The notes under the pieces are model-generated. The model searched no databases. It saw only the letters and a program-made list of their open reading frames with translations, and was not told the origin of the DNA. Shown here in pieces: positions 32,301 to 43,700 of a DNA stretch of 64,000 nucleotides. The DNA lies in the NCBI GenBank assembly GCA_012845835.1, contig JABAKD010000026.1:7148493-7212492 (forward strand). Direction: 5' to 3'. The stretch's first letter is position 1, and the number at the start of each line of letters is the position of its first letter. The translations under genes and the position numbers were made by a program. The stretch comes from Undaria pinnatifida. Lineage: Eukaryota > Sar > Phaeophyceae > Laminariales > Alariaceae.

Positions 32301-35183
32301 AGAGCAGCGGCTGGCTGTCCATGTGATGGTATGACGCGAACGTGATACTTATCTTGCGTGTCGTAATGCAAACTCTTACTCTGCGTATCAGCTAATACCG
32401 AGGGCCTACAAGGATGGACAGATGTTGGCATTGAGACTATTTTTGGTGCTCTGTGCATGCGGTTGCATCGTATGCTGCTCGTTCCGGTCTTGGCATTTAT
32501 CTATCTACCCGTTTACGAAGGCATTCCAATACACATGTATACTGGCACCAGGCGTGGATCTTAACTATTGATAGGTACTCCCGCACAGTACACGTATGAT
32601 ACAGCACGTAGCATGCACAAGGCGCAAGGATAAGCGGAAATGGACCGCTCCCTACAGCGGTCAATGTTTTGCAGATACAGCAGTATCATAGCATAGCTTA
32701 CGGCACGATCGTATCCCAAATGAGCGCGTTGTTCGACGGCTATATGAACATGGCACCCTGCGGTGATTGCAGGCCACTGTATCACTTCTCCGCCTTGAAA
32801 TATCGCACGTGGCTCCATGAATAATGGTAATTGAATTCGCATTGGAAACGCGAATCGTAGTTGAATTCAAAGTTGAAACGCGAGTGCCCGGTATATGTTG
32901 GAGGTATTGGAGCTCTGTGGCATCAAGTTTCTTACTCTTGATGAAAGCGTCCCTCTCGTGTCCGACGAACCTTCGATTGCTTCCCGAAACCGAGGCATTC
33001 AGTGACTCGTTAGCTGGTGTACCTGCTGGTTTTCTCTGTCCTGGCACCCCACCGCGTCCAACTACGTACTTGATGGACGTGGCGTGGCGGTACTGGTGTA
33101 CGCGAAATAGTGACCTGTTAATGTTGTCGACTGATCGCCCTGGACCTGTTTTTGACACCCGGCAGATTTGTCTGTTGCAGCCCTTTTTAATACTCTCAAG
33201 TCAGCGTTGCTGCCCTTTACAGCAAATGGTGCCTATGACCATTGTAGTTTAAACCAAAGGGTTTCGGTCCCCAAAACTGGATACAGTCGTAAAGGGGTTT
33301 GATATCTGGCGGCGGCGTTTTTCTTCAGTTTGCTCAAGTCCCTTATTACGACGTGTACTACAGGGGTCAGACGTCCATATTTTTGTCGGCCATATCTTGG
33401 GTATTTGGCGTAGATGCACTTGCAGCGTGTACGGTGTTTGGTTTTTGCATTAGGTAGACGTTGGTTAGCCTTCAATGCCTACGGACTACAGACACCGCCG
33501 AGTGGATAAGCACCCTGCGTGGGTTGTCCTGACGTGTGGCAGCCATTTGAACCCCCCCATCTCGTCTGTTTTATGATCGCGGGAAAAGAACAGACTACGT
33601 ACAGTACTGCACCGGTATCCATGCAAAGCCTGCTATCAGTCCCAGAGCGAAACGCAGACGGTGTTCTTTTCTGTCACCTAAACTCTTGACCTTGCAGAGC
33701 ACCAAGCTCACGATATACCATGCATGACTCTCAAGCTGCTTGCATTCCGGCAGTTTCCTCTCTGTGACATGGCTACCCTCTGCCTTTTGTCTGCTTCCGC
33801 TTTTTTGGTCATGAAGTATAACGCCTTTTCGTCTCATCTTCGAACGAAAAACACAACTCAAACTTGTGCAAACACCAACCACTCTTACCACAAGGCTGAC
33901 ACTAGCGCCGACACCATACCAAAATCATCCCTAACGCCATCGTGATCAGGAAACCCAATACCTGGTGCTGTGCGCCCAGTAGTAGTATTCGTGTGCGGTA
34001 TTTTTGTGCCAAGTGTGTGTGCAGTTTGTGCTAAACGGTTTTCACCTACGCCGACAACGACACGTAGTGACTAGCGCCTATCAGGTGCATCAACACCAGC
34101 AATGACGCCGTAAAACCTTGGCTTAACCTGTGGCGGCCCAATACAAAAAACAGGAACGACAAATTGAAGCGAAAAAACTCACCCACATAGCATACTACAA
34201 GTACCAACAAGGCAGCTTGCACAGAAGAGTATCGGCCCTAAATTCGTCAAACTCACAGCTGACGTCCTTACAAGTATTTTATTAAATTGAAGTCTGTATA
34301 CACCGAGAACAGTAAGCAGCACTAACGCTATGGCCTCGAACTTGGCCATCCTCTGTCAAAGATTGTCACTGACGCCTGCATACCTGAGCAAAACAAACAC
34401 TAACCCTAGTGTACAGCAGTAACATTTCGAACAGTACAGACGCCAACATGTACGAAAATGAACCAAAACCAACACTGGCCCCACGTTCCCCTCCCGCCCA
34501 CACACCATTACCAACACTAACCCTGTCGCTCGTACCCCAATATCAAACCTGGGCCAACGTCACTGACATGTACACCGAGACCCAGCACTATCCCCGACCC
34601 TCCCGCTTACACCAACATAACGCTCCTTACCGCCTACCCTAGCACTAAAACCTGCACCGTATCACTGACGCCTGCCTACTGAACACGAAACGAATTCTGA
34701 TCCCGACCCTCCTGCCTACGAACGCAAAACTTATCACAGGAGGAGTGGGTTTCCGTGCTTAAAACGTCCGACATCGCACCGGGGGAGCTCGTGGGCGTCT
34801 CGCAGGACGGCCAGGAGATCCTCGTCGCGGCCGACCTGAAGGGCTCCATCTACGCGACGGCCAACATCTGCCCTCACTTGGGCACTCCGCTCGACCAGGG
34901 AAGCATCAACGCGGCGGGCGCGCTGGTGTGCCCCCTGCACAAATCTGCGTTTTCGCTTGACGACGGGAAGTTGGTGGGGGACTGGTGCCCCTTCCCCCCC
35001 GTCCTGGGCCCCCTCGTGCTCGGCCGGCTGGAGCCCCCTAAGGACCTCGCTGTGTTCCCCGTGCGCGCGAGCGGTGGAAACATACAGGTTCTCCTTAACC
35101 GGAACCTGAAGCAGGAGTTCGAGAGCAAGTACTGGACGGGTCTCCTCGACGCCCAAGGGAAGGCCTCCGGCGACTACTACTGA
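29389..35183 (+). CDS. Plastid-targeted Rieske [2Fe-2S] protein
   Basis: Three exons: 29389-29446, 30106-30194 and 34740-35183, 196 residues. The ATG at 29389 opens a signal peptide (MKVSGVVCFMAAAGAANAF) that meets VAPVPVSSRL across intron 1; the ANAF|VAP junction fits the ASAFAP motif for passage into secondary red plastids. A basic transit region ends near MAVKKGAKK. The mature part is one Rieske fold: C93-P-H95, 17 residues, C113-P-L-H116, the ligand pattern C-x-H...C-x2-H of a [2Fe-2S] cluster, then WCPFPPVLGPLVLGRLEPP and a tail ending in DYY. No second membrane span is evident. The closest type I can suggest is thylakoid Rieske-like proteins such as algal TEF5/plant PSB33, not the cytochrome b6f subunit; this is inference. 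Intron 2 is 4.5 kb and full of repeats. Confidence 0.9.
30600..32160. repeat. Degenerate repeats and hairpins in Rieske intron 2
   Basis: A unit of about 210 bp is duplicated at 31676 and 31885 (gatgtgatgtccgcatcaac, gagcatgct, gaagcgacgtgagctct, ttgatgcagttggaagcagt). Shorter related pieces (gttcaagggcg, gcgctctcatgtt) recur from 30636 to 31570. Confidence 0.8.
31030..31095. other. 66-bp near-perfect hairpin
   Basis: gttcaaaggcgacg and gcgctctcatgttcc pair with ggaacatgagagcgtgcg and cgcccttgaac, leaving almost no loop. It is inside Rieske intron 2 and related to the repeats around it. Confidence 0.8.
34176..34275 (+). repeat. AGCTTGCAAAG-core repeat, long form
   Basis: actcacccacatagcatact, agtaccaacaaggcagcttg and ttcgtcaaactcacagctga, as at 12988 and 27588. 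Confidence 0.8.
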
Positions 35184-37530
35184 AGCGTTTTTTGCACGAG
35201 GCGTTTTTGGCCCATGCGCGCCCGCTCTCATAACACAAACAACACAACGCATCATAAATAGTCCTTCTCTTCTAATTTGTGTCCGTCATTTTTTGTTTTG
35301 TTTTTCTCGCTGTTCTCCCAGCGTACTATGCGTGAATGGAAACGATCGCGGGCGTATGGATGGGTGGATGATTTGACGGAACGGGACTGGTTTTGCTTTA
35401 GTCGCCTTGCCGTTGGCGTGGCTTGACTTTGCTTGACTTTGCGAGAGGGGGAACAAACACACAAAATACTAGGAAGGAGAGGGGGGCTATTGGCATTGGG
35501 GCCGGCCTCTCGGGCAGTGATGAGTTAAATAAAAACACAGCCGGTTGGTCTGTCTGTCTTGTCTATGTCTCGAAAAGCGATGCGACGATCTGTTGTTTTG
35601 GCGCTGTCGCTGCGAGTATTGACGACCTCCGGTCTCGGAGGGTTGATGGGTGGCTGCCCAGCTGCCTGCCGTCATACGCATATGGTCATCACAGCCTCGT
35701 TCGTTAAGGCCATCACACGTTCTGATGCATTTTTTAGCCGTGGTGAACGAACAGGAAGCCACGAAAAGGGTTGGGGGGGGACAGGGAAGAAGAGTCTTGA
35801 GGTTTGTTTGGAAATTGGAGTTGCGCTCGTTTGCGTTGGTTTTAGAAAGAAAAGTCGGCGTGTGATTAGAAATCTGGCTGGCAGAAAATTGTTTTCGTGA
35901 GCGGAGTCACGTCAAGAAAAATGTGCGAAAAAATGTCGTTTGTTTTGGGATGTGCCCTACGCCTGGCCTCCCCGTGTAATCCCTGGCTTGGCCTCGGTGA
36001 TGTGGGACGCGCCGATTTCGACTCGCTGCTGGTCAGGAGGACAGCATTAAAGGGTATGTTGGAGTTGAATAGCGACCCGCTGGTCTTGGTGTGCGAATAC
36101 CCCGGTCTTTCGTTTGCTTCTTACTCGACCACGCCTTTTTTCCGTCTGTATATTCGGGAAGGGCAAGCGACTTTTTCTCGCTGCAGGCGAGCCACGATCC
36201 TCGAGCTACGATGCTCTTCCCCTCTCTCTCTCTTTACCGCTGTGCTGTCGAGCGCACGGAAAGAGGTTGTCATGAACCACATTTTTGTGTTGACGCGGGT
36301 GTTATTTCTTCCGGCGTACGTTTTCTCCTAGGGGTAATTTTTTTCGCATGTGAGGAGCGACTGACTTGAGTGTCCCGGCAAGGTAGTAGTCGTAGTCGGA
36401 CCGATCTCGGCTGCTTTCAGCAGTCGCTGATAGCTGCGCGTGCTTTGGAGCTGATATGTTGGGATGTACGAGCGTTTGGAGTTAACTAACGTAAGGGTCG
36501 GGCCGCACGCTCGTCGCTTACACACCCGCAGACAAAATACGGTTGTGCAACATATATTTGGAGGCGTTATTGTCGAGTTCACACTGCACGCACGAACGTG
36601 ATGTAACTTGACCCCGGCAAGGTTATTTTTAGTGAAATTTCAACGCGGTGAGTCTGGTCGCGGTTTTTAGCTATACAATTCAGAATCTTAATATTTTCAC
36701 ATTCTATGCGTAACTAACTATTGACGTGCGAAGATTATTCGTTTCCAAGTGGCACCCCAATCGAGACCGACGGCATCAATCAGTATCAATATCAACTACT
36801 AGATAGCAGAGCATGCCTTTTGGTCAAACCGTGCAAACTTTTAAAGGCAGGTCGTTTACGCCACGCCATTCCAATTGGATGCAGAGCTTTTGAGAGTGCC
36901 ATACCATGTACGCACTGGTGGGTCGTTTATTTATTGGAGAAGTGAAAGCCCCCCTCCAACCACTCGCGTACGAACAGCATCACGTTGCAGGCATTTTGGC
37001 GCCCTGTAGTTTTTTAGGTCGTGAACGTTTTTTGACTAGCCCTACCGATAGGCAAACAAGGACACACCCAGCTCGCTACCAGGTACCACCACTCTGTCCC
37101 AGTATATTAGCTACATTTGGGCCTTGGGGCTCATATCTTTCGCAGCAGGTCTGTTTTATTGTTCTTGTTTTTTGAACTGGTACCGCCATGAGTTAGAGCA
37201 GCTGGAGAGCCGAAATACGACAAGATAGACCAACATGTCAACCTCACACCTGTCGACATCAGCAAGGGCACACGGAGGTCGCCTGACGTCCGACTATGCT
37301 GTGGCAAGGCACATCGTTTTTTTCGAAAAAATTGTTTTGCACTGAATTCGGAAGTTTCTCCCCGAACCAAAACGCCCATAAAAAACGTCGAACTCCAATT
37401 TGTGCCTTCGTTACGATCGATCAAAGTTGGGCCTTGTTCACACCCACAAGCGAGGCGCACGAGTCGAAGTGGGTAGCGGGCATCACTGCTGCTGCAGGTC
37501 ATGAGCTCTGCTCATGCTGGTGCTGGTGCT

Positions 37531-37895
37531 ATGTTTGCCTACTGCTGTGGCGGTACTGTTGTGGCATGGGGAAAAGGGGAAAAATGAAAATATTGACGCG
37601 TCTTACCATGTTATCCGCCCGAGCGGAAACCCGGGGATGTTATCCGGGTATCCCCTGGGCATACCCCTGGGACGTTTTTTTTCGTCCCCTGTTTATGATG
37701 CTGGTATGAATGTACGACTGCTGCTATGTTTGCCTACTGCTGTGGCGGTACTGTTGTGGCATGGGGAAAAGGGGAAAAATGAAAAAATTGACGCGTCTTA
37801 CCATGTTATCCGCCCGAGCGGAAACCCGGGGATGTTATCCGAGTATCCCCTGGGCATACGCCGGGGACGTTTTTTTTCGTCCCCTGTTTATGATA
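37531..37895. repeat. Recent 195-bp tandem duplication with an open frame
   Basis: Units start at 37531 and 37726 (atgtttgcctactgctgtgg) and differ at only a few positions. 195 is a multiple of three, so a 156-codon frame (37514-37984) crosses both units, each with a hydrophobic stretch LLCLPTAVAVLLW. I doubt it is a gene. Confidence 0.85.
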
Positions 37896-38837
37896 TGAAT
37901 GTGAAATCATACCTCTTTGTCCATTTCCAGCGTCCAAGTACCTGGTATGGTACCAAACGTGATACCACAGACATATGTATGTAGCTTATATTTCGGTATA
38001 AGACAAAACCGGGGATGGTAGCCGCCCATCCCCCCGTTAAATCACTTTTTTTTTTTTTTGTCCTCTCTTTGTGGTTTCAATACGTGATAATGCATCTTTG
38101 TCAATAGTCAGCGTCATATGGTGCCGCACGTGACATATGTAGCTTATATACTGGGACAACCAAATGTAGCTAATATACTGGGACAGAGTGGTACATTGTA
38201 CTGTACAGTAATCAAAACCACTTTTTTGGCTTGCTTGGTTGGATCGAACACATTGATTTGCACCGCTATTATAGTACAAGTCTCCTAGTTGAATACAGTT
38301 AGTTATGTCATGTATTCCCGTCATAAAAGAAGGGACGCCGTTCTCACTTCTCATCCTCCGCGAATCAACAGACTCCTCTCTTAGTGGTCTTGGAAAAAAA
38401 AGTCGAGACCGACTCACCCCTGATGCATACACCGGTGCGTCACAAGGCAATGCACGCGCATCGATCCGCTACATGGAAACATCCAGAATCTCGAAACCGC
38501 AGCAAAGAATACGAGAGTTACACCAGGTACCTGGAGGACGCTGGATTGAAAAAATGATGGATGAAAAGTCTAGGGCTACCAGGCAGTTGAGTATCGGACA
38601 AAAGTCAAGGTAGCAAGATCAGATAGAAATCAGACAGACATAACATTTAGATTTGCTATAAACAGCTGGCACTGGGGAATATAGCCGGTCGCCCCGGTAG
38701 TCTATCCTTCTATTATTGTTGTTTGTTTACCTCGAACACCACTGAGAAGGTTGAAGCCAGGGGTTCAAATCTCGGTGTTGTGGAGAACATTATTTTCCAG
38801 AGACCAACTGCCTAGATAGAGCGCTTTTTAGCATATA

Positions 38838-38990
38838 ATTCGACGCGAGTCGACGAGGGAAGAAAGTGCTCAAGTCTTCTCGCGATAAAAATGAAGGCGC
38901 GTATCGTGATGGGGAGGGGGTAGAAGAGCCTGCTCAGTGAGCCTACTGAATCTGAGTCACGCCCAGGGAGGTGGAAAGAAAACGAAAAAG
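38838..38990. repeat. Dispersed repeat family F, copy 2
   Basis: aattcgacgcgagtcgacga, aagtcttctcgcgataaa, tggggaggggg and gaatctgagt; followed by an AGCTTGCAAAG-core copy at 39090-39160. Confidence 0.75.
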
Positions 38991-40469
38991 TGCGAGATTA
39001 TACTAATAATATAACAGAAGGGATAGACTAGATGAGCAAAAAAATACAACGCAAAGTGTGTCCTGTCATTATTTCACGTGTCCGTGAAGTATCGCGCAGC
39101 TTGCAAGGACAAGAACTCAGTTTAGACAAACTCTCAATCTCACAGCTGAGGTGTCTACTTAATTTTGTTGTTATATTTAAACAAAACGAAGGGTATCGAA
39201 CCTTCCGGTAGAATACGCGTGAAAAACACAAAAATACCCATATTTAGTGTGCACGTACTTGAACTTGTGGAAACCCCACACCGCACCCTTCTCTTTACCC
39301 TCTTACAAATAACTGCAAAATATATCCCACAAGAATTTCAGGTCACTTAACCGTTACCTGGTACAGAACTGAAAATAAAATCCCGCACAAATTCCAGGTC
39401 ATTTGTTCTCAAACGCGTGGGTGCAGTTCTTAAAGGGGTAACCTACGTACGATATCACATTTATTTTACTCTCTTTGACCTTTATTTTTCCAGAGTCGGT
39501 CCACTACAAGGATGCACCCAACACGAATACCCCTATGGACGAAAATGTAATGACCGCTCGATTATTCCTATTAGTACCGCAACGGCCCTTACATTTACGC
39601 CGCGAGTGGCAGGTAGCACGGTATATATAACACAAAAAAAAACGAAAGATCGACGCACAAGCATACGAAGATGGGCACAAGCTTACGGAAGATCGACATA
39701 AGAGCGAAAAAACCCCATGAGTGAATCGAGCGAACCACTCCTCCGAGTGACCGGCCAAGACGGGCTGGTTGTTCAGACACTCCACGCGCCAAAAACCTCC
39801 CAACGCGAGCAAATTTGGAGCATAGCTTTGTCCCCATAAAAACCTGAAAAATGCAGGACAACGTTCACGTTTCTAGCTCGAAAAGACAGCGGCAATAATG
39901 ACGACAATTGAGGCATACCCCAAGGTAGACATGGGCGTGAAGCTCCAAGCGACAAGGCCAACAGCTTATACCCCACGCCAGACGTAGCGCAACATGTCGC
40001 TGTTGGCATGCTCGATTCTGATTCGGTAGAACGACCGTAAGTTGCCCCACATGTCGATACAGAAGTGCTGGGCTCTGGTCCGTGCTTTTAGCACCACAAA
40101 AGTGCCTTCGCTTATGCTATCCGCCTGTTCCAATTTCGACCTCTCACAACAAGGAAACCTACAACTGCCCCCGCAACAACAACACGAACAAAAAGACGCA
40201 TAGAGCGTACGCACACGAAAACCCTTATGAACACAGCCAAACGCCTAAAACACGCGCACGGACACATCAGTGACTATGGCGCGGGGTCGTACGGCTAACA
40301 AGCCCGCCACCCCACATCAGGGCACCACCCTACATCAAGGCGCAAAAAGCAGCGTGCAGCACACGCACACGCAGCCCGATGATCACAGGCGAGCACCCAG
40401 AATCAAGCACGCGTAACAACACCGTGCCGCCATGAATATGGCGCGTGGTCATACTGTGAAGCAACCCCT

Positions 40470-40790
40470 CACCCTATTTCAAAGCACCACCCTACCAGGC
40501 ACCACCGTACCTCACGGCACCATTAGGCAACACTACGGCTTCCATCAGGCATCACTGCAGCTCCCTTCGAGCCATCAGCAAGGCAACATCATGGGTCCCA
40601 CAAGGCATCACTTCAGCTCCCTTCAAGGCGTCATCAAGGAATCGCCACAGGCTCGCATCAGGTACCACTACAGCTCCCATCAAAGCACCACGAAGGCATC
40701 ACCACGGCTCCCATGAAGGCATCACCAAGGCATCGCCACAGCCCGCATCAGGCATCACTACATCTCCCAGCAAGGCACGATCAAGGCGCC
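40470..40790. repeat. Minisatellite (aaggcatcaccacggctccc)
   Basis: About a dozen degenerate units of 18-30 bp with aggcatcac and ggctcccatc, running up to the stop codon of the sulfotransferase gene. Confidence 0.8.
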
Positions 40791-43700
40791 ACTACAGCTC
40801 CCGACACTAACCCCTCCTTAGGGTTTTCCGCTCCTTTTCCCGACTTGAGGTAGCAGTTACCCGACTTATAGTCGAAAGTGAAGTGGCTGCAGCCAGACAC
40901 CTTGCGACATTCCCTGCAGCAGTCCAAGTGTTCCTCCGCTAGACCCACCTGGAGTTGTGATCGTGTCAGCCCGGACATGTCAACAGTCAGTTGGGCAGCG
41001 CCAAACGTGCTTTCCGACAATCGAGGCACGTCTGCCTTCGAAAGCTTATGGACGACTACTCAGCTAAGGATACTGTTGGAAGCAACTATTAATGACGTAT
41101 TGGAAAGTAGTGTAGAGGAAAACTGCAACCTCGGGTGTATTTTGCGGCGTTTGAATGACGTCAAGACCGCACCACTGCTGTGAGGCTATGGGTTGTCGTC
41201 GCTGAGGCAGCGAAACACAGCGGTCACAGTCGCAATACATAGCGCAGGCAGGGGCAATCTCATAGTACCAACACGACACAAACGTGTGTTAGCGTATACT
41301 AGTGCGCTACATCCTCATCAAGTGTCGATAGGTAAAAACGGGGCTTAAGCTCACCAAAATTCCGTGGTGTCTACCGCGCAATTCCTCGGCGCATGTGAGG
41401 GGAAAAATACTGCAACAGAGCATGCTACAGATAAATCGCCCGTACCATACGAAACTGCCGTCATTCTCAGGTGGGAAAAAATACCAGGCATAAGTTATGA
41501 AACTGTCAGCGGGCGAAAAATGAAGCAGTCAAATAGTCATCGCGCGGAACAAAGAAGCAAAGGAATACTCACGAGTAGATCGAAGCCTTTGTAGTCGACG
41601 TGCTTGCTGAGCCCCGCACAGGTGGCAGTGTCTGCGACATCCGCTGGGACCTGTGCGGTCGTAAAAAAAATGCAGGCAAGTAAGGCTCAGAGCTGTTAGG
41701 AAAGTTTTTCTTGGTGCCCGTTACAAAAAAACGCGAGCTGTCACATGATACGCTAATGCCAACACCCACTACAAATAGTATATGGTATCGAAGCTGGCAA
41801 GGCTAGGGATGAACACGTGAATGGCTACGACTGTTCGGCATTGTCACCCCCGTCAGCGCTGCCACGCTAAACTGCTAAACCGTTCTATGCTGCAGCTAAA
41901 TTCGCGGTTGATTCCAAACAAAGGCGATCTCGACGGCCTTCACTGCTTCAACTAGGGCTGCGAGTTGGCTGGACCTGACAGCCAGTAGTATTGTTATTAA
42001 TACTATCCACATACTAATATAGAGACCGGGAAATAATTAGTTGCGTGGCTTATTAATTAAGCCATCCGACAAACTTCAGTCACCCTCGAAAAAAGACCAC
42101 ACGGCAAGCCACAAACGCACCGCACACGCACCGCCCAGATACAAAAACGCACAATTCCTCAAAACTATCGACCTTCTACCTAGCCAACAAGTGACTAGTC
42201 GGCGACATGCGGTCAGCCATCTCACAGCTCTAAATCCAACCCCTTCGGCCACTGAGGCAGCCCTTACATCATTATCGCCCTATCATATAACCCCCTTCGC
42301 GTGTGACCTTCCCCCGCAATCGGTCGTCAAACATACACAGCCCTATCAACAAAAACCGTCCCCACGTCGGCGTTTTTTTCTGGACAATCTGTAAAACCGC
42401 ACCAACCTGTGTATTTTTTCTCTGGACACTTTGACGCGGCGAGGTTGAGCGGCTCTGAGCGGAGGGAGGCTTAGGGCACGTGGCATCGTGCTCCGTCCCG
42501 CACTGGTAGCCTCCCGACACGCGCAGAGACCGTTCTGGCTCGTATCCGAATATCCGTAGGCCCCTCTCTCCTTCACTGTGCAGCTTTCTGGCAAGGTCTG
42601 GGTCTCCCTCCACCTTGCTCTGGGTGGGTGCACATGACGGCGGCGAAAGCGAAAGGGGGCAGGGAAGGAGCGTAGGCTTGTTTTTGATGCAGAAATAGCA
42701 CAAGTGTCGGCCTGTCGCTTGGTCGCTGGCCGGCTACTATCACCCACTACTGCTCTCATACTCGGTACGCCCCCAGTGCACCGACGAGAGCCTGCCTATT
42801 TGCGCGAGCCCAAAACAATGATAAGACACCAGGTGTGTGTTGTGGATTCTTACCGGAGCACGGGACAAAAACCCTAAAATATTTCATGCCCAAAAAACAG
42901 CAGATTACGCCGCTTTCGGTGAATATTTTTTCGTTTCGTTCATCCTCCGGCGGATGGGCGCCACTGCTCACCACACTTCCCACGCATGATACATGATGTA
43001 TGTAAAACATGCTGTTTGTCTTTAGAACATGCTGTTCTCGGGCGGCCAAGGTTTTTTCTCGCGCTTTCGGCTGCAGGCAAGCAAGGGGTCGGTCGGTACA
43101 TTACAACGCATGTCCCGATCCCAGTCGAGCTCCGCGGCGGTGCTTTGAGCATTCAGCGTCGCTGAACTGGCTCTTTCTTGTAATAAGTTGTGTTCCGCCT
43201 CGCTGAGACGAGCAAGTGCATGAAAAACCCCGCATGCGTTAGTTTTCATATATAACAACAGCCCGCTTCGTTTCCGTTCTCCTTGTGTGTTCAGTCCGCT
43301 CCGCTTTCCCGCCCGCTATATATAACATCATCAGTGCCCTTTAGCAGCAGCACTCCTTTGTGACAGCCACGGAAGGTGTTTCTGCGTGTATGTGTGATCG
43401 CTTCTGTATGTATGCATCGGCGGGGCGTAGTGTTGTCATAGGTCGGAGGCAAACAAAACGATCAAGGAGAGCGGTGTTTTTTTTTTCAAAAGCAGCCGCT
43501 GAGCCTAACCACAACGTCACCAGCACAATACAACAACACATACATGTATACAGCAAAATACCACTACAGCACCTTGGCACAACGGCAGCCGTCCAAGCCC
43601 TTCTGCCAGTTCACGGTGTGCGTTTGTGGTTGGTGCACAAAAGGAGGAGATCGAACTGACGATCACGTTTTCAACTCTAATACAACAACAATGAAAACAC

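Larger units (their letters stand above)
35184..40780. other. Gap between the convergent Rieske and sulfotransferase genes
   Basis: The two genes end towards each other, so both 3' UTRs lie here. Frames of 60-156 codons occur but none looks like a known family. Repeats are listed apart (37531, 38838, 39090, 40470). A B-box-like ggggttcaaatctcggt at 38758 is not enough for a tRNA. Confidence 0.5.

Noticed and set aside
38700-38800. tRNA gene at the ggttcaaatctc B-box-like site
   Set aside because: No matching A box, acceptor stem or anticodon arm at the right distance.
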